Positions 52,392 through 61,310 of a stretch of DNA of 64,000 nucleotides are shown in pieces. Each line of letters opens with the position of its first letter. The first letter of the stretch is position 1. The notes beneath the pieces are model-generated. The model had not been told where the DNA came from. It saw nothing but the letters and a program-made list of their open reading frames with translations, and ran no database searches. This DNA is from JAURFX01 sp038125265 (GTDB taxonomy: Bacteria > Pseudomonadota > Gammaproteobacteria > Steroidobacterales > Rariloculaceae). Location of the stretch: assembly GCA_038125265.1 (NCBI GenBank), contig JAYPDM010000006.1:1-64000 (forward strand), given 5' to 3'. Position numbers and translations under genes: made by a program.

Positions 52392-53576
52392 ATGCGTTTT
52401 TTATCAATGGTATACATAGCCGCAAGATACCTCCTAACTATAAGGGGTAGTGGATTCAATGGTTTTTTAAGTATGGTGACCGCCCTGAGCACGATCATAG
52501 GTATTGCGGTGATGATTTTTATTCTCAATATGATGAATGGATTTGAAAGACTTATAAATCAGAGAATAGTTGATACAAGCTCTGAAATTTCAATTGATGT
52601 CTCAGACCTTGATCATGCCAGCCAGGAAGCGCTTATGACTGATTTAATTTCTCAGCCGGATATAGAGGATGCGCATTTGTTAGGCTCTGCGACGGCTATA
52701 GTTACTTATTCAGGCGGCTATGCGCTCGCGGATATCATTTTTCAGGAATCCACCCATCAAAGCGATGAAGATGTGCTCCAATCCTACATGTCTAATGCAT
52801 TTGCTTTTCAGCATGAGATCATTGAGGGCGAGGCAATCTCACTAATTTTCCCAGGAAGCCTATCCTTGTATTCAGGAACTAATAGATTAGATTCAATTGC
52901 GAGAAATCAAAATGAAACACAAGAGATCGCTGATGGATTTGATATTAATCTCTCGGTTTCTGACTTTACCTCTGTTGATCATTATATCCAAAGTTATTTA
53001 CTCAATTTAAACTTAGTCGACCCTTATGAGATGGACGCCATCACCAGTTACCTGGCAGAACAACCACTGGTTGGTAACTACACAACTTGGTTTGATGTGA
53101 ATGCAACCCTGTTCAGGGCTATCGCCATTGAGAAGCTTTTCATGATGCTTCTTCTTGGCCTTGTAATCTTAATTGCTTATACGAATCTTACAGCGATCCT
53201 GTCTCAGCTTATTGAAAGAAAGCGAGTCGATATTACAATTATGGAGACCTTGGGCTTAAAAGATGTGCAGATTCGGAAAATTTTTCTCATTTATCCTGTG
53301 TGCCTTATTGGTCTTAGTATTTTTGTAGGTATGGCATTAGGAACTCTAATCTCTATTCAGCTTAATGATATGACCACATACTTATATGAGACCCTGGAGG
53401 TAGGCTTTTTGCCATACGAGCTCTTTTTTTTAAGTCAGGTGCCTGCCCATTTAAATTTTTATCAATACCTAATTATATTTTTGCTATTTATTCTTATGGC
53501 TTATTTAATCTCATTATTCTTTTTGCAAAAAAAATTAATAGCCAACAAATTTGTTAGCTTAAGAAAATTGTCATGA
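52392..53576 (+). CDS. lolC: Lipoprotein-releasing ABC transporter permease (LolC-like)
   Basis: LolCDE extracts outer-membrane lipoproteins from the inner membrane and hands them to LolA. The 394-residue permease has one N-terminal membrane helix and the family segment AARYLLTIRGSGFNGFLSMVTAL then MMNGFERLIN. A large periplasmic domain follows, and three C-terminal helices include the ATPase-coupling ERKRVDITIMETLGLKD. It heads an operon whose next two genes are a second permease and LolD. Assigning LolC versus LolE to each permease is by order and not certain. It overlaps the next gene by 4 bases. Confidence 0.85.
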   Translation: MRFLSMVYIAARYLLTIRGSGFNGFLSMVTALSTIIGIAVMIFILNMMNGFERLINQRIVDTSSEISIDVSDLDHASQEALMTDLISQPDIEDAHLLGSATAIVTYSGGYALADIIFQESTHQSDEDVLQSYMSNAFAFQHEIIEGEAISLIFPGSLSLYSGTNRLDSIARNQNETQEIADGFDINLSVSDFTSVDHYIQSYLLNLNLVDPYEMDAITSYLAEQPLVGNYTTWFDVNATLFRAIAIEKLFMMLLLGLVILIAYTNLTAILSQLIERKRVDITIMETLGLKDVQIRKIFLIYPVCLIGLSIFVGMALGTLISIQLNDMTTYLYETLEVGFLPYELFFLSQVPAHLNFYQYLIIFLLFILMAYLISLFFLQKKLIANKFVSLRKLS

Positions 53577-54778
53577 GACTATACTTTCAGCTTTTAAATA
53601 CTTTTTTTCAGCTCAATGGGAGGCTAAATCTTAAATCCCTTAGCAGAGGGGTCATTACAATGGTATTTGCAGTATTTCTTATGACCGCAGGGATTGCTGT
53701 TATGAATGGCTTTGAATACGCTTTAAACAGCGCTTTGATTGATAAGATCCCGCACTTAAGAGTTACCTCGCCGGAGATCGATAGGGATAGATTTACCTTG
53801 GAATCCTCAGATATCGCTTTATATACAAACGAGATAACAGAGGTCATTCCCTATCAGGCCAGCATGGGCCTCATAAGAGATTCAGGCAAGGAGATCATTA
53901 CACAATTGATTGCCTTTGAGGATGGCATGTATCCATCCATACTAGAGCTTTCACCAATAGAAAACGAATCTATTATCATCAGTGATACATTAAGCACTGA
54001 TCTTGGATTAGGTACGAATAATGAGCTTGTGTTGTTTGGTTTAGTTGCCGATCTAAATGCAATTGCAAATATACCTAGGGTCAAGGTTTTAGGCATCAGG
54101 GAGGTAATGAGCTATGCGATGGCAGCTTCAGAAGAGCGAGTAGCCTTGATCAGCTCTGACACCTTAAACGCTTTAGCGTCTCAGAGGTACATTGAAAAGG
54201 GTTTGCTTTTATATCTTGAGACACCACTGAGCATGGATAGCACTATTGCAAGACTAAACGAAATACTCTCACCTTTAGCAACTATTACCAGATGGGATGT
54301 AGAATATAGAAATCTATTTGAGTCCATTAATATTACTCGTGCAGTTTTATGGGTTATCCTGTTTATGTTATTTGTGATTTCACTCTTTAATTTATTTTCC
54401 ATGAATTTATTAGAAGTTAAGTCCAGACAAAGTTTTATAGCTTTACTGAAAGTATTGGGACTGCAAAGTCACTTGATCACAAAAGTCTTTCTATTAGTAT
54501 CATTGGTCAGGATTAGCATGGCAATTATCATAGGATTATTTTTAGGGTTATTGTTTATGAAAAATCTTGATTTAATTATTCAAGGGATGGGCTTTCTCAT
54601 CGGTGAGAACCTTTTGTCCTCAGACGTTTATGGTATTGATGCCTTGACTGGAATTATTTATAAAAGTGATATTTATTTAATACTTTCAGTGACCTTCTTG
54701 TCCGGATTATTTGGCTCTTTCCTTACTGCGAGACAAACTGTTAATGTGTTCCCAGCAGAGGCCCTAAGAAATGAATAA
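53573..54778 (+). CDS. lolE: Lipoprotein-releasing ABC transporter permease (LolE-like)
   Basis: This second permease of the Lol system has 401 residues. It has the MNGFEYALNSALIDKIPHLRV segment after the first helix, a periplasmic domain and three C-terminal membrane helices. The coupling region is VKSRQSFIALLKVLGLQSHL. It resembles its neighbour only distantly, as LolC and LolE do in E. coli. The gene order here is permease-permease-ATPase, whereas E. coli has lolC-lolD-lolE. It overlaps lolD by 8 bases. Confidence 0.83.
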   Translation: MRLYFQLLNTFFQLNGRLNLKSLSRGVITMVFAVFLMTAGIAVMNGFEYALNSALIDKIPHLRVTSPEIDRDRFTLESSDIALYTNEITEVIPYQASMGLIRDSGKEIITQLIAFEDGMYPSILELSPIENESIIISDTLSTDLGLGTNNELVLFGLVADLNAIANIPRVKVLGIREVMSYAMAASEERVALISSDTLNALASQRYIEKGLLLYLETPLSMDSTIARLNEILSPLATITRWDVEYRNLFESINITRAVLWVILFMLFVISLFNLFSMNLLEVKSRQSFIALLKVLGLQSHLITKVFLLVSLVRISMAIIIGLFLGLLFMKNLDLIIQGMGFLIGENLLSSDVYGIDALTGIIYKSDIYLILSVTFLSGLFGSFLTARQTVNVFPAEALRNE

Positions 54779-55445
54779 AATCCTTGAGTTAATAAATGTT
54801 AGTAAACATTATCGGGATGGCGAAGACTTGCTCCACGTTCTCAAGGATATCAATCTGGTCATACATCAGGGCGATAGACTCGCAATCATGGGCGCCTCCG
54901 GCTCTGGTAAGACTACCTTATTAAATATTGCAGCCGGTCTAGATCGCCCGTCATCCGGAACCATTGAATTTGAGGGAGAGGACATATATAAGCTTAAGGA
55001 TAATAAGCTTTCTATACTTAGAAATCAGAAAATAGGTTTCATTTTTCAGTCTTTTCATCTTTTGAATGATCTCAATGTTAGGGATAACGTGGCATTACCT
55101 TTATTGATCTCCGGCAAAAATATAAGGGTTGCCATGGAGGAGGCAGAGAAGACTCTAACGCTTGTAAATCTTGAGAATAAATACAGAAGCTTGCCTCATG
55201 AGTTATCGGGAGGTGAAAAACAAAGAGTGGCAATTGCTCGGTCTGTTGTTAACAAACCATCGATTGTATTCGCCGATGAACCCACCGGTAACCTGGATAA
55301 CCCTAACGCATCTCTTATTACATCTTTATTAATTAAGCTCTCACATGAGCTCAATACGACTCTTGTGGTGGTTACTCATGATATTGAAATCGCTGATAAA
55401 ATGGATAAGAGATTAACCATCCAGAATGGAACATTTACTGATTAG
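54771..55445 (+). CDS. lolD: Lipoprotein-releasing ABC transporter ATPase LolD
   Basis: LolD powers release of lipoproteins by the Lol permeases. The 224-residue ABC subunit has Walker A GASGSGKTTLLNIAAGLDRP, Q-loop FIFQSFHLLNDLNVRDNVALP, signature LSGGEKQRVAIARS, Walker B VFADEPTGNLD and the switch VVTHD. The MacB/LolD-type spacing and position next to two Lol permeases make this assignment firm. Its stop is immediately followed by the msbA start. Confidence 0.94.
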   Translation: MNKILELINVSKHYRDGEDLLHVLKDINLVIHQGDRLAIMGASGSGKTTLLNIAAGLDRPSSGTIEFEGEDIYKLKDNKLSILRNQKIGFIFQSFHLLNDLNVRDNVALPLLISGKNIRVAMEEAEKTLTLVNLENKYRSLPHELSGGEKQRVAIARSVVNKPSIVFADEPTGNLDNPNASLITSLLIKLSHELNTTLVVVTHDIEIADKMDKRLTIQNGTFTD

Positions 55446-57185
55446 ATGACGCGCGAATACCGAAGCTTGAAATACACCTATGGAAGGTTGCTAGGCTATT
55501 TAATGCCCCATTGGAACGTCTTATTAATTTCAATGATTGCGATGGTATTCTACTCCCTTGCTAATGCTGCTGTGCCTTACTTGATGGAGACAATTATTGA
55601 TGCATTAGGCTCTTTGAACGAACTCAATAGCTATTTTGTTCCAGTATTGCTCCTAATTATTTTTACTGTTCGAGGAATCACAGACGTTGTTACAGTATAT
55701 GGTTTAGGTTGGTTGGGGCGCAGAGTCATTCGGGACCTGCGAAGTGAAATTTTTAATAAATATCTAGTATTGCCTACGAGCTATTACGAGGCGACATCTT
55801 CTGGGTCCATGATTTCGAAGCTTACCTATAATACCGAGCAAGTAGCTCAAGCCATTTCTGATGCAATTGTCGTGTTAGTCCGAGACTCTCTTACCATTGT
55901 CGTGCTGGTTATAGCTATGATCTACTACAGTCCATCCTTGACACTTATCGTGTTTCTTCTGGTCCCCTTTATTGCAATTTTAATCAGAGTCATGAGTAGG
56001 GCATTCCGAAAATACAGTGTGCGCATCCAAGATTCTATGGCAGATGCTACAAAATCGACTGAAGAAATTATTCATGGCCACAGGGATATTAAAATCTATC
56101 AGGCAGAAGGATTTCAATCTAAAAGATTCATGAGCATCAATCGGGAAAATTATAAATCGAATCTTAAGATTATTGCGGTTAGGGCAATAGGGGATGCAAT
56201 GACGCAATATGTATTGGCACTTGGTATTGCTTTTATTGTATGGATTACCCTAAGCTCATCAGAATTTATCCAATTAGATGCACCAAGCTTTATGGCATTC
56301 CTGACTGCTATGGGTATGCTATTGGCACCAATAAAGCGACTGACAAACATCAATGCTGCGATACAAAGAGGGATAGCCTCATCCGGGGTATTGTTTGAAA
56401 TTATAGATACTTCAGAGGAGAGAGACCAGGGTACCATAAATATTGAAGCCGCTCGTGGTGAAATAAAATTCAGTAACGTTACTTTTGCATACCGTAATGA
56501 TGATGAGGTTGCGCTTGATGATGTTTCATTAATGATTAAGGAAGGAACCAGTGTTGCTTTTGTGGGCAGATCTGGAGCGGGTAAGACTTCCCTTGTCTCT
56601 CTGATCCCTAGATTTTATGAAGTCGAGGAGGGCACTATCTTTCTTGATGGGAAAAACATTCAAGATTTAACGATGCACTCTCTTAGAAAACAGATTTCAC
56701 TCGTCAGTCAAGATATTGTTCTACTTGAAGGTACAATTGCTGAGAATATTTCTTATGGTATGGATAAAAATATAGATCAAGAATCAATCCTAAGCGCCAT
56801 TGAGTCCGCTCATTTGACCGAATTGATTCAGTCATTACCAAATGGAATACATTCAAATATCGGTGAGAGGGGTGCCATGCTCTCAGGCGGACAAAAGCAG
56901 AGAATCGCCATTGCAAGGGCAATTATTAAGGATGCTCCGATATTAATTCTTGATGAGGCGACCTCATCCCTTGATTCAGAGTCTGAAAGATATATACGTG
57001 ACTCGATCGCAAAGCTCATGCAGGGTCGAACCACTTTAATCATTGCACATCGATTTACTTTTACTGAACATGTTGACAAAATCTATGTGCTTGACGAGGG
57101 CAAGATTATTGAAGAGGGAACACACAGTCAACTGCTCGAAACAGATGGTGTTTATCGATCACTTTATAACATGCAAGCTCACTGA
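55446..57185 (+). CDS. msbA: Lipid A export ABC transporter MsbA
   Basis: MsbA flips core-lipid A across the inner membrane. It is a fused transmembrane-ATPase half transporter of 579 residues (E. coli 582). Six membrane helices occupy about residues 20-300. The ATPase has Walker A GRSGAGKTSLV, Q-loop SLVSQDIVLLEGTIAENISYG, signature LSGGQKQRIAIARAI, Walker B LILDEATSSLD and the His switch IAHRFTF. Position directly before lpxK, as in E. coli, supports MsbA over other exporters. It overlaps lpxK by 1 base. Confidence 0.93.
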   Translation: MTREYRSLKYTYGRLLGYLMPHWNVLLISMIAMVFYSLANAAVPYLMETIIDALGSLNELNSYFVPVLLLIIFTVRGITDVVTVYGLGWLGRRVIRDLRSEIFNKYLVLPTSYYEATSSGSMISKLTYNTEQVAQAISDAIVVLVRDSLTIVVLVIAMIYYSPSLTLIVFLLVPFIAILIRVMSRAFRKYSVRIQDSMADATKSTEEIIHGHRDIKIYQAEGFQSKRFMSINRENYKSNLKIIAVRAIGDAMTQYVLALGIAFIVWITLSSSEFIQLDAPSFMAFLTAMGMLLAPIKRLTNINAAIQRGIASSGVLFEIIDTSEERDQGTINIEAARGEIKFSNVTFAYRNDDEVALDDVSLMIKEGTSVAFVGRSGAGKTSLVSLIPRFYEVEEGTIFLDGKNIQDLTMHSLRKQISLVSQDIVLLEGTIAENISYGMDKNIDQESILSAIESAHLTELIQSLPNGIHSNIGERGAMLSGGQKQRIAIARAIIKDAPILILDEATSSLDSESERYIRDSIAKLMQGRTTLIIAHRFTFTEHVDKIYVLDEGKIIEEGTHSQLLETDGVYRSLYNMQAH

Positions 57186-58153
57186 TGACTTATCGATTTA
57201 TCCAGTGGCTCTGGTATAAGAGTCGTTTCCTATACTTATTCTTTTATCCCTTTAGCATTTGTGTTCAGATTGCACAAAAAATCAGATTCTATCTCTATCA
57301 AGTAGGTTTTATAAAATCCTACAAACTTCCGGTAAAAGTGATCGTTATTGGTAATTTGACAGCCGGCGGGTCCGGCAAAACTCCTTTAACGATAAATATT
57401 GCTCAACGTATTACAAATCTTGGATTAAAAGTGGGTATTCATGTCAGTGGTTATAAAAGCAAAAACGCTTCTGAAGTTAAAATATTAGATTATGATTCTA
57501 CGGCTGAGGAGGTAGGTGACGAGGCGCTAGAAATTGCTCAGTTAACTGGATGCAAGGTTGTTAAGGGCAGAGATAAGGTTCGGGCCATAAGTACTCTATT
57601 AAAATATGAGCCTCTTGATGTAGTCATTTGCGATGATGGTTTACAGCACCATAGGTTAAGACGTGATCATAATATTTTGATTGAGGATGCAAAGGAGAAT
57701 CTCAATAAACTGTATATTCCATTTGGTCCTTTTAGGTGCAGTATTCATGAGATCAAGAGCCCAGATCTAATATTTACAAGGGACCTTACGGACAGTTTGA
57801 ATCAATTTAGGCTTACGCCTGGTTTGATAAAAAATATAAGACATGAAACAGTGTCAAAAGATTTCTTTTCATTAGGGTTTCATGCGGTAACCGGTATTGC
57901 AAAGCCCAAAAGTTTTTTCTCAAATCTCGAGGGCATTTCTGAAAATATTCATTTCCATGCATTCCCTGATCATTTTAATTTTTCCAAAAAAGACCTGATC
58001 TTTGAGGATGACTTACCAATACTTATGACACATAAAGACATCGTAAAATGTAATGAGGATTGGGGTCTTCCAATCTACTACCTTGAAGGTAAAATAGATT
58101 TTTCCTCAGATGCCAAAAAGGCCTTAGATAAATTTTTAGCGAATATTCAATGA
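57185..58153 (+). CDS. lpxK: Tetraacyldisaccharide 4'-kinase
   Basis: LpxK phosphorylates the 4' position of the lipid A disaccharide at the inner membrane. An N-terminal membrane-associated helix is followed by a P-loop VIGNLTAGGSGKTPLTINIA. DEALEIAQLTGCKVVKGRDKV and VVICDDGLQHHRLRRDHNI are also diagnostic; the Asp-Asp-Gly-Leu-Gln-His stretch lies in the active site. Length is 322 aa (E. coli 328). It overlaps kdsB by 4 bases, leaving no room for ycaR, which separates the two genes in E. coli. Confidence 0.95.
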   Translation: MTYRFIQWLWYKSRFLYLFFYPFSICVQIAQKIRFYLYQVGFIKSYKLPVKVIVIGNLTAGGSGKTPLTINIAQRITNLGLKVGIHVSGYKSKNASEVKILDYDSTAEEVGDEALEIAQLTGCKVVKGRDKVRAISTLLKYEPLDVVICDDGLQHHRLRRDHNILIEDAKENLNKLYIPFGPFRCSIHEIKSPDLIFTRDLTDSLNQFRLTPGLIKNIRHETVSKDFFSLGFHAVTGIAKPKSFFSNLEGISENIHFHAFPDHFNFSKKDLIFEDDLPILMTHKDIVKCNEDWGLPIYYLEGKIDFSSDAKKALDKFLANIQ

Positions 58154-58881
58154 ATTTACAATACGTCATTCCTTGCAGGCTCAATTCAAAGAGGTTCCCA
58201 GGAAAAGCCTTGGCACAACTTGCAGGTAAATCAATTATCCAAAGAGTCTATGAGCAGGTTCAACAAGTCAAGGGAGCATCACCCATAATTGCAACAGACA
58301 GCGATGAAATTGCTAAGGCATGCTCTAAGTTTAATGCAACAATCGTTAGGACAAGTTCCGCTCCCAGAAATGGAACAGAGCGTATAGCCGAGGTAGCAAA
58401 ACAGCTCAAATGGACCGATACAACGCGTGTGATAAATATACAAGGCGATGAGCCTCTTATTAATCCACAAATTATTGAGGACTTAGCGCTATGCATGAGA
58501 GAAAAGAATTCGAATATGGCGACCGTAGTGACAGATTTTCATTCAAATGAAGAGTATTTTGATCAAAATACGGCAAAAGTTTTAGTGAATTCTTCATCTC
58601 AAGCGATCAGCTTTTCCAGGCGCGGTCCAGACTGTGAACACTTTGAAGAAATACGACATTTCTGCTTTCGTCATATCGGGCTTTATGGTTACTCGATCGA
58701 CACCCTCAATAAAATAATGGAATCATCGCCGTGCTCTTGGGAGATTCATGAGAGACTCGAACAGCTGAGAGCCCTATGGTTAAACATACCCATTGATATT
58801 CTTCACACGGATAAGAAAACTTACCGTGGAGTCGATACCTTAGACGATCTCAAATACCTTGAGGCTGAAATTGCAAGTTAG
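58150..58881 (+). CDS. kdsB: 3-deoxy-manno-octulosonate cytidylyltransferase
   Basis: KdsB activates Kdo to CMP-Kdo for transfer to lipid A. VIPCRLNSKRFPGKALAQLAGK is the CMP-sugar synthetase start. VRTSSAPRNGTERIAEVAK, NIQGDEPLINPQIIEDL, FSRRGP and HIGLYGYSIDTL follow in canonical order. Length is 243 aa (E. coli 248). The kdsA gene found between pyrG and eno in Pseudomonas is absent there in this genome, so Kdo synthesis itself must be encoded elsewhere. Confidence 0.96.
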   Translation: MNLQYVIPCRLNSKRFPGKALAQLAGKSIIQRVYEQVQQVKGASPIIATDSDEIAKACSKFNATIVRTSSAPRNGTERIAEVAKQLKWTDTTRVINIQGDEPLINPQIIEDLALCMREKNSNMATVVTDFHSNEEYFDQNTAKVLVNSSSQAISFSRRGPDCEHFEEIRHFCFRHIGLYGYSIDTLNKIMESSPCSWEIHERLEQLRALWLNIPIDILHTDKKTYRGVDTLDDLKYLEAEIAS

Positions 58882-59271
58882 CTTTCTGTTTTTTTGTATG
58901 GGGAATATATGTCGGAGTCCGCTCGCCGAGGGATATCTTAAAAAAAAGACCTCTCATTTAAATACCATTAAAGTAAAATCTTCCGGCACTCATAAGTATC
59001 ATATCGGGAGTCCGCCGGACCCAAGATCCATAGCGCTAGCGAAAGAATTTGAAATTGACATCTCTGGTTATCGGGCGAGCCATTTAAGCCAACATGATCT
59101 TAGTAGTTATGACTTCATTTATGCATTAGATTCCAATAACCTAGAATATTTCATCAATCACTATCCCTCGCATAAGGATAAATGTAGCTTGATTACTCAA
59201 TTTAACCCTATACCCCAGGATGTGCCGGATCCATACTATGGGGATATGTCTGATTTTGAGAGTTCTTTCTC
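58859..59271 (+). CDS. Low-molecular-weight protein-tyrosine phosphatase (3' end lost in gap)
   Basis: The P-loop FFCMGNICRSPLAEGYL has the CX5R catalytic signature. Downstream are VKSSGTHKYHIGSPPDPRS and the general-acid region PQDVPDPYYGD. The protein is visible for about 138 residues before the N gap; the family is about 150-160, so only the last helix is missing. The TTG at 58859 (overlapping kdsB by 23 bases) or the TTG at 58871 could be the start. A phosphatase of this family beside kdsB is a conserved Pseudomonas arrangement. Its substrate is unknown. Confidence 0.9.
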
Positions 59272-59371
59272 NNNNNNNNNNNNNNNNNNNNNNNNNNNNN
59301 NNNNNNNNNNNNNNNNNNNNNNNNNNNNNNNNNNNNNNNNNNNNNNNNNNNNNNNNNNNNNNNNNNNNNNN
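59272..59371. other. Assembly gap of exactly 100 N between ptp and rne
   Basis: One hundred N hide the 3' ends of two convergent genes, the phosphatase and RNase E. RNase E homologues usually extend hundreds of residues past this point. Pseudomonas also has murB in this interval, so the real missing length could be well over 1 kb. Confidence 0.95.
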
Positions 59372-61101
59372 GGCCTCGAGTTATTTCTTCTTCTTCGGTT
59401 ATAGCGTCCTTTCTGGTTACGATAATTTTTTTTCTTCTTACTACTAAAAAGTGAGCTAAACCATCGAATGAGCGCTGTTAACAAGCCTGGCTGCTTAGGT
59501 TTTGGGGGTGGAGTATTAGGTAAAATATTCTCGACCAAAGGCTCTCTGCTTACCGAGGGAGATACCTGATTGAGGGCAGGGCGTTTACCAACCTCCCTTT
59601 CAAGGGACTCCTTGATCAGATCATCCACTTTAGATATTTCATCTTTTCTAACTCTAATGATTTCATAAGCAGGCGTCTGAAGCTTAGGATTGGTAAGAAG
59701 AACAACAGATATGAGATTATTGCTTTCAATCTTATTTAGGACATCCCTTTTCTGATTCAAGATGTAGTCACTCACCTCAAGAGGAACAAATACAAGCACC
59801 TTCCCAGTGTTGTCTTTTCTTGACTCCTCTCCAATGCGTCTTAGTATTGATAGCGTGATCGACTCTAAACTTCTAATTTGTCCTAGGCCTGAGCACCTTG
59901 GACAAGTTAACTGGGTTGAATCCTCAAGCGCAGGCTTAAGCCTTTGCCTTGACATCTCAAGAAGACCAAACCTTGATATCTTGCCCACTTGTATTCTAGC
60001 CTTATCATCTTCCAGAGCAGACTTTAATTTATTCTCGACTTCTCGCTGATTCTTAAATGAGCTCATGTCAATAAAATCAATAACTATAAGGCCACCGATA
60101 TCTCTAATCCTTAATTGCCTTGCTATCTCTTGGGCTGCTTCTAGGTTAGTATTGAGTGCAGTGGTCTCAATATCCTCTCCCTTGGTTGACCTCGATGAAT
60201 TAATATCGATAGAGATCAATGCTTCAGTATGATCAATAACCATACTGCCGCCCGAAGGAAGATTCACTTGATGGGCATAAGCAGACTCGATTTGGCTCTC
60301 AATTTGATACCTTGAGAAGAGAGTCGTCTGAGGATCATCATGGAGTTTAATTTTATTGAGATTATGAGGCATAATTTTTTCAATAAAAGCAATGAGCTCC
60401 TCATGCCTTTGGGCATTATCAATAATCACCTCACCGATATCGGAATTCATATGATCTCTGATTGCTCGAATAACTGAGTTTCCCTCACGATAGATAAGCG
60501 CAGGCCCGGGATTTTTAACGGCTGCCATCTTTATGGCCTCCCAGATACTACTCAAATAATTCAGATCCCACTGCAACTCCTCAGCGCTGCGACCGACACC
60601 GGCAGTCCTCACAATATAGCTCATGCTCTTATCTAGGCTGATGGCCTTGAGAGTTTTTTGTAATTGCTTCCTATCTTCAGGAGAGATTCTTCTTGAGATT
60701 CCTCCCGCGCCAGGACTGTTTGGCATTAATACGAGGAATCTTCCGGCTAAAGATAGAAATGTGGTTAGGGCAGCACCCTTATTGCCACGTTCCTCTTTGA
60801 CTACTTGCACCACAATTTCCTGACCCTCATGAATCAGTTCCTTGATATTCGCATTCTGGTCAGCCTTAAAATACTCCTTTGAAATTTCTTTGAGGGGCAG
60901 GAATCCATGGCGCTCATTGCCAAAATTGACGAAGACCGCCTCTAGTGAAGGTTCTACGCGACCAACAATACCCTTATAGATATTAGACTTTATCTGGGCC
61001 TGAGAAGATATCTCTATATCTAAATCGTAGAGCCTTTGCCCATCTACCAGAGCTACCCGAGTCTCTTCCTCTTGAGTAGCATTTATTAGAATTCTTTTCA
61101 T
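59372..61101 (-). CDS. rne: Ribonuclease E (C-terminal part lost in gap)
   Basis: RNase E is the main endonuclease for mRNA decay and rRNA/tRNA maturation and the degradosome scaffold. About 576 residues are visible. They include the start MKRILINATQEEETRVALVD, the S1 domain (YKGIVGRVEPSLEAVFVNFG), the DNase-I-like domain with catalytic SIDINSSRS and VIDFIDMSS, and the zinc-link CPRCSGLG. After about residue 530 comes GLLTALIRWFSSLF, matching the amphipathic membrane-anchor helix, and then an Arg/Asn-rich stretch. These features favour RNase E over RNase G. The frame continuing past the gap is antisense to the phosphatase gene and is not real. Confidence 0.94.
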
Positions 61102-61310
61102 TTAATACTTCCTTGCTAAAGCTAGAGTCATAAGTAAAAAATTCAGCTATGAACAACGAACCATTGCTTGTATTGAAATTTTGGGTTTTCAGGTTCGGCA
61201 TGTGTTTACTCTAGGTTAAATTCTTAAAAAATTGACAGCATCTGCTGTTAAGCTGAACTTATTTTGATAGATAATACACCAATCTTAATAAAATTCATAA
61301 GTCATATTTA
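61102..61310. promoter_or_regulatory. Divergent rne/rluC intergenic region with hairpin and U-run
   Basis: This 209-bp spacer has no gene. It holds the inverted repeat ACAGCA-TC-TGCTGT (61235-61248). Read on the minus strand, as in the rne transcript, the hairpin is followed by CAATTTTTT, so it looks like a short terminator or attenuator in the rne leader, about 135 nt before the start codon. On the plus strand the same repeat overlaps a perfect TTGACA (61232-61237), but no good -10 follows at 17 bases. RNase E of E. coli autoregulates through its long leader. Whether this hairpin has that role is inference. Confidence 0.35.

Noticed and set aside
59236..59271. Apparent continuation of the RNase E frame on the far side of the 100-N gap
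   Set aside because: These bases are the antisense of the phosphatase gene. The frame is open across N only because N translates as unknown.
61235..61248. ACAGCATCTGCTGT palindrome considered as a LexA (SOS) box
   Set aside because: LexA boxes have the outward order CTGT-N8-ACAG. This repeat has the halves reversed, and neither rne nor rluC is an SOS gene.
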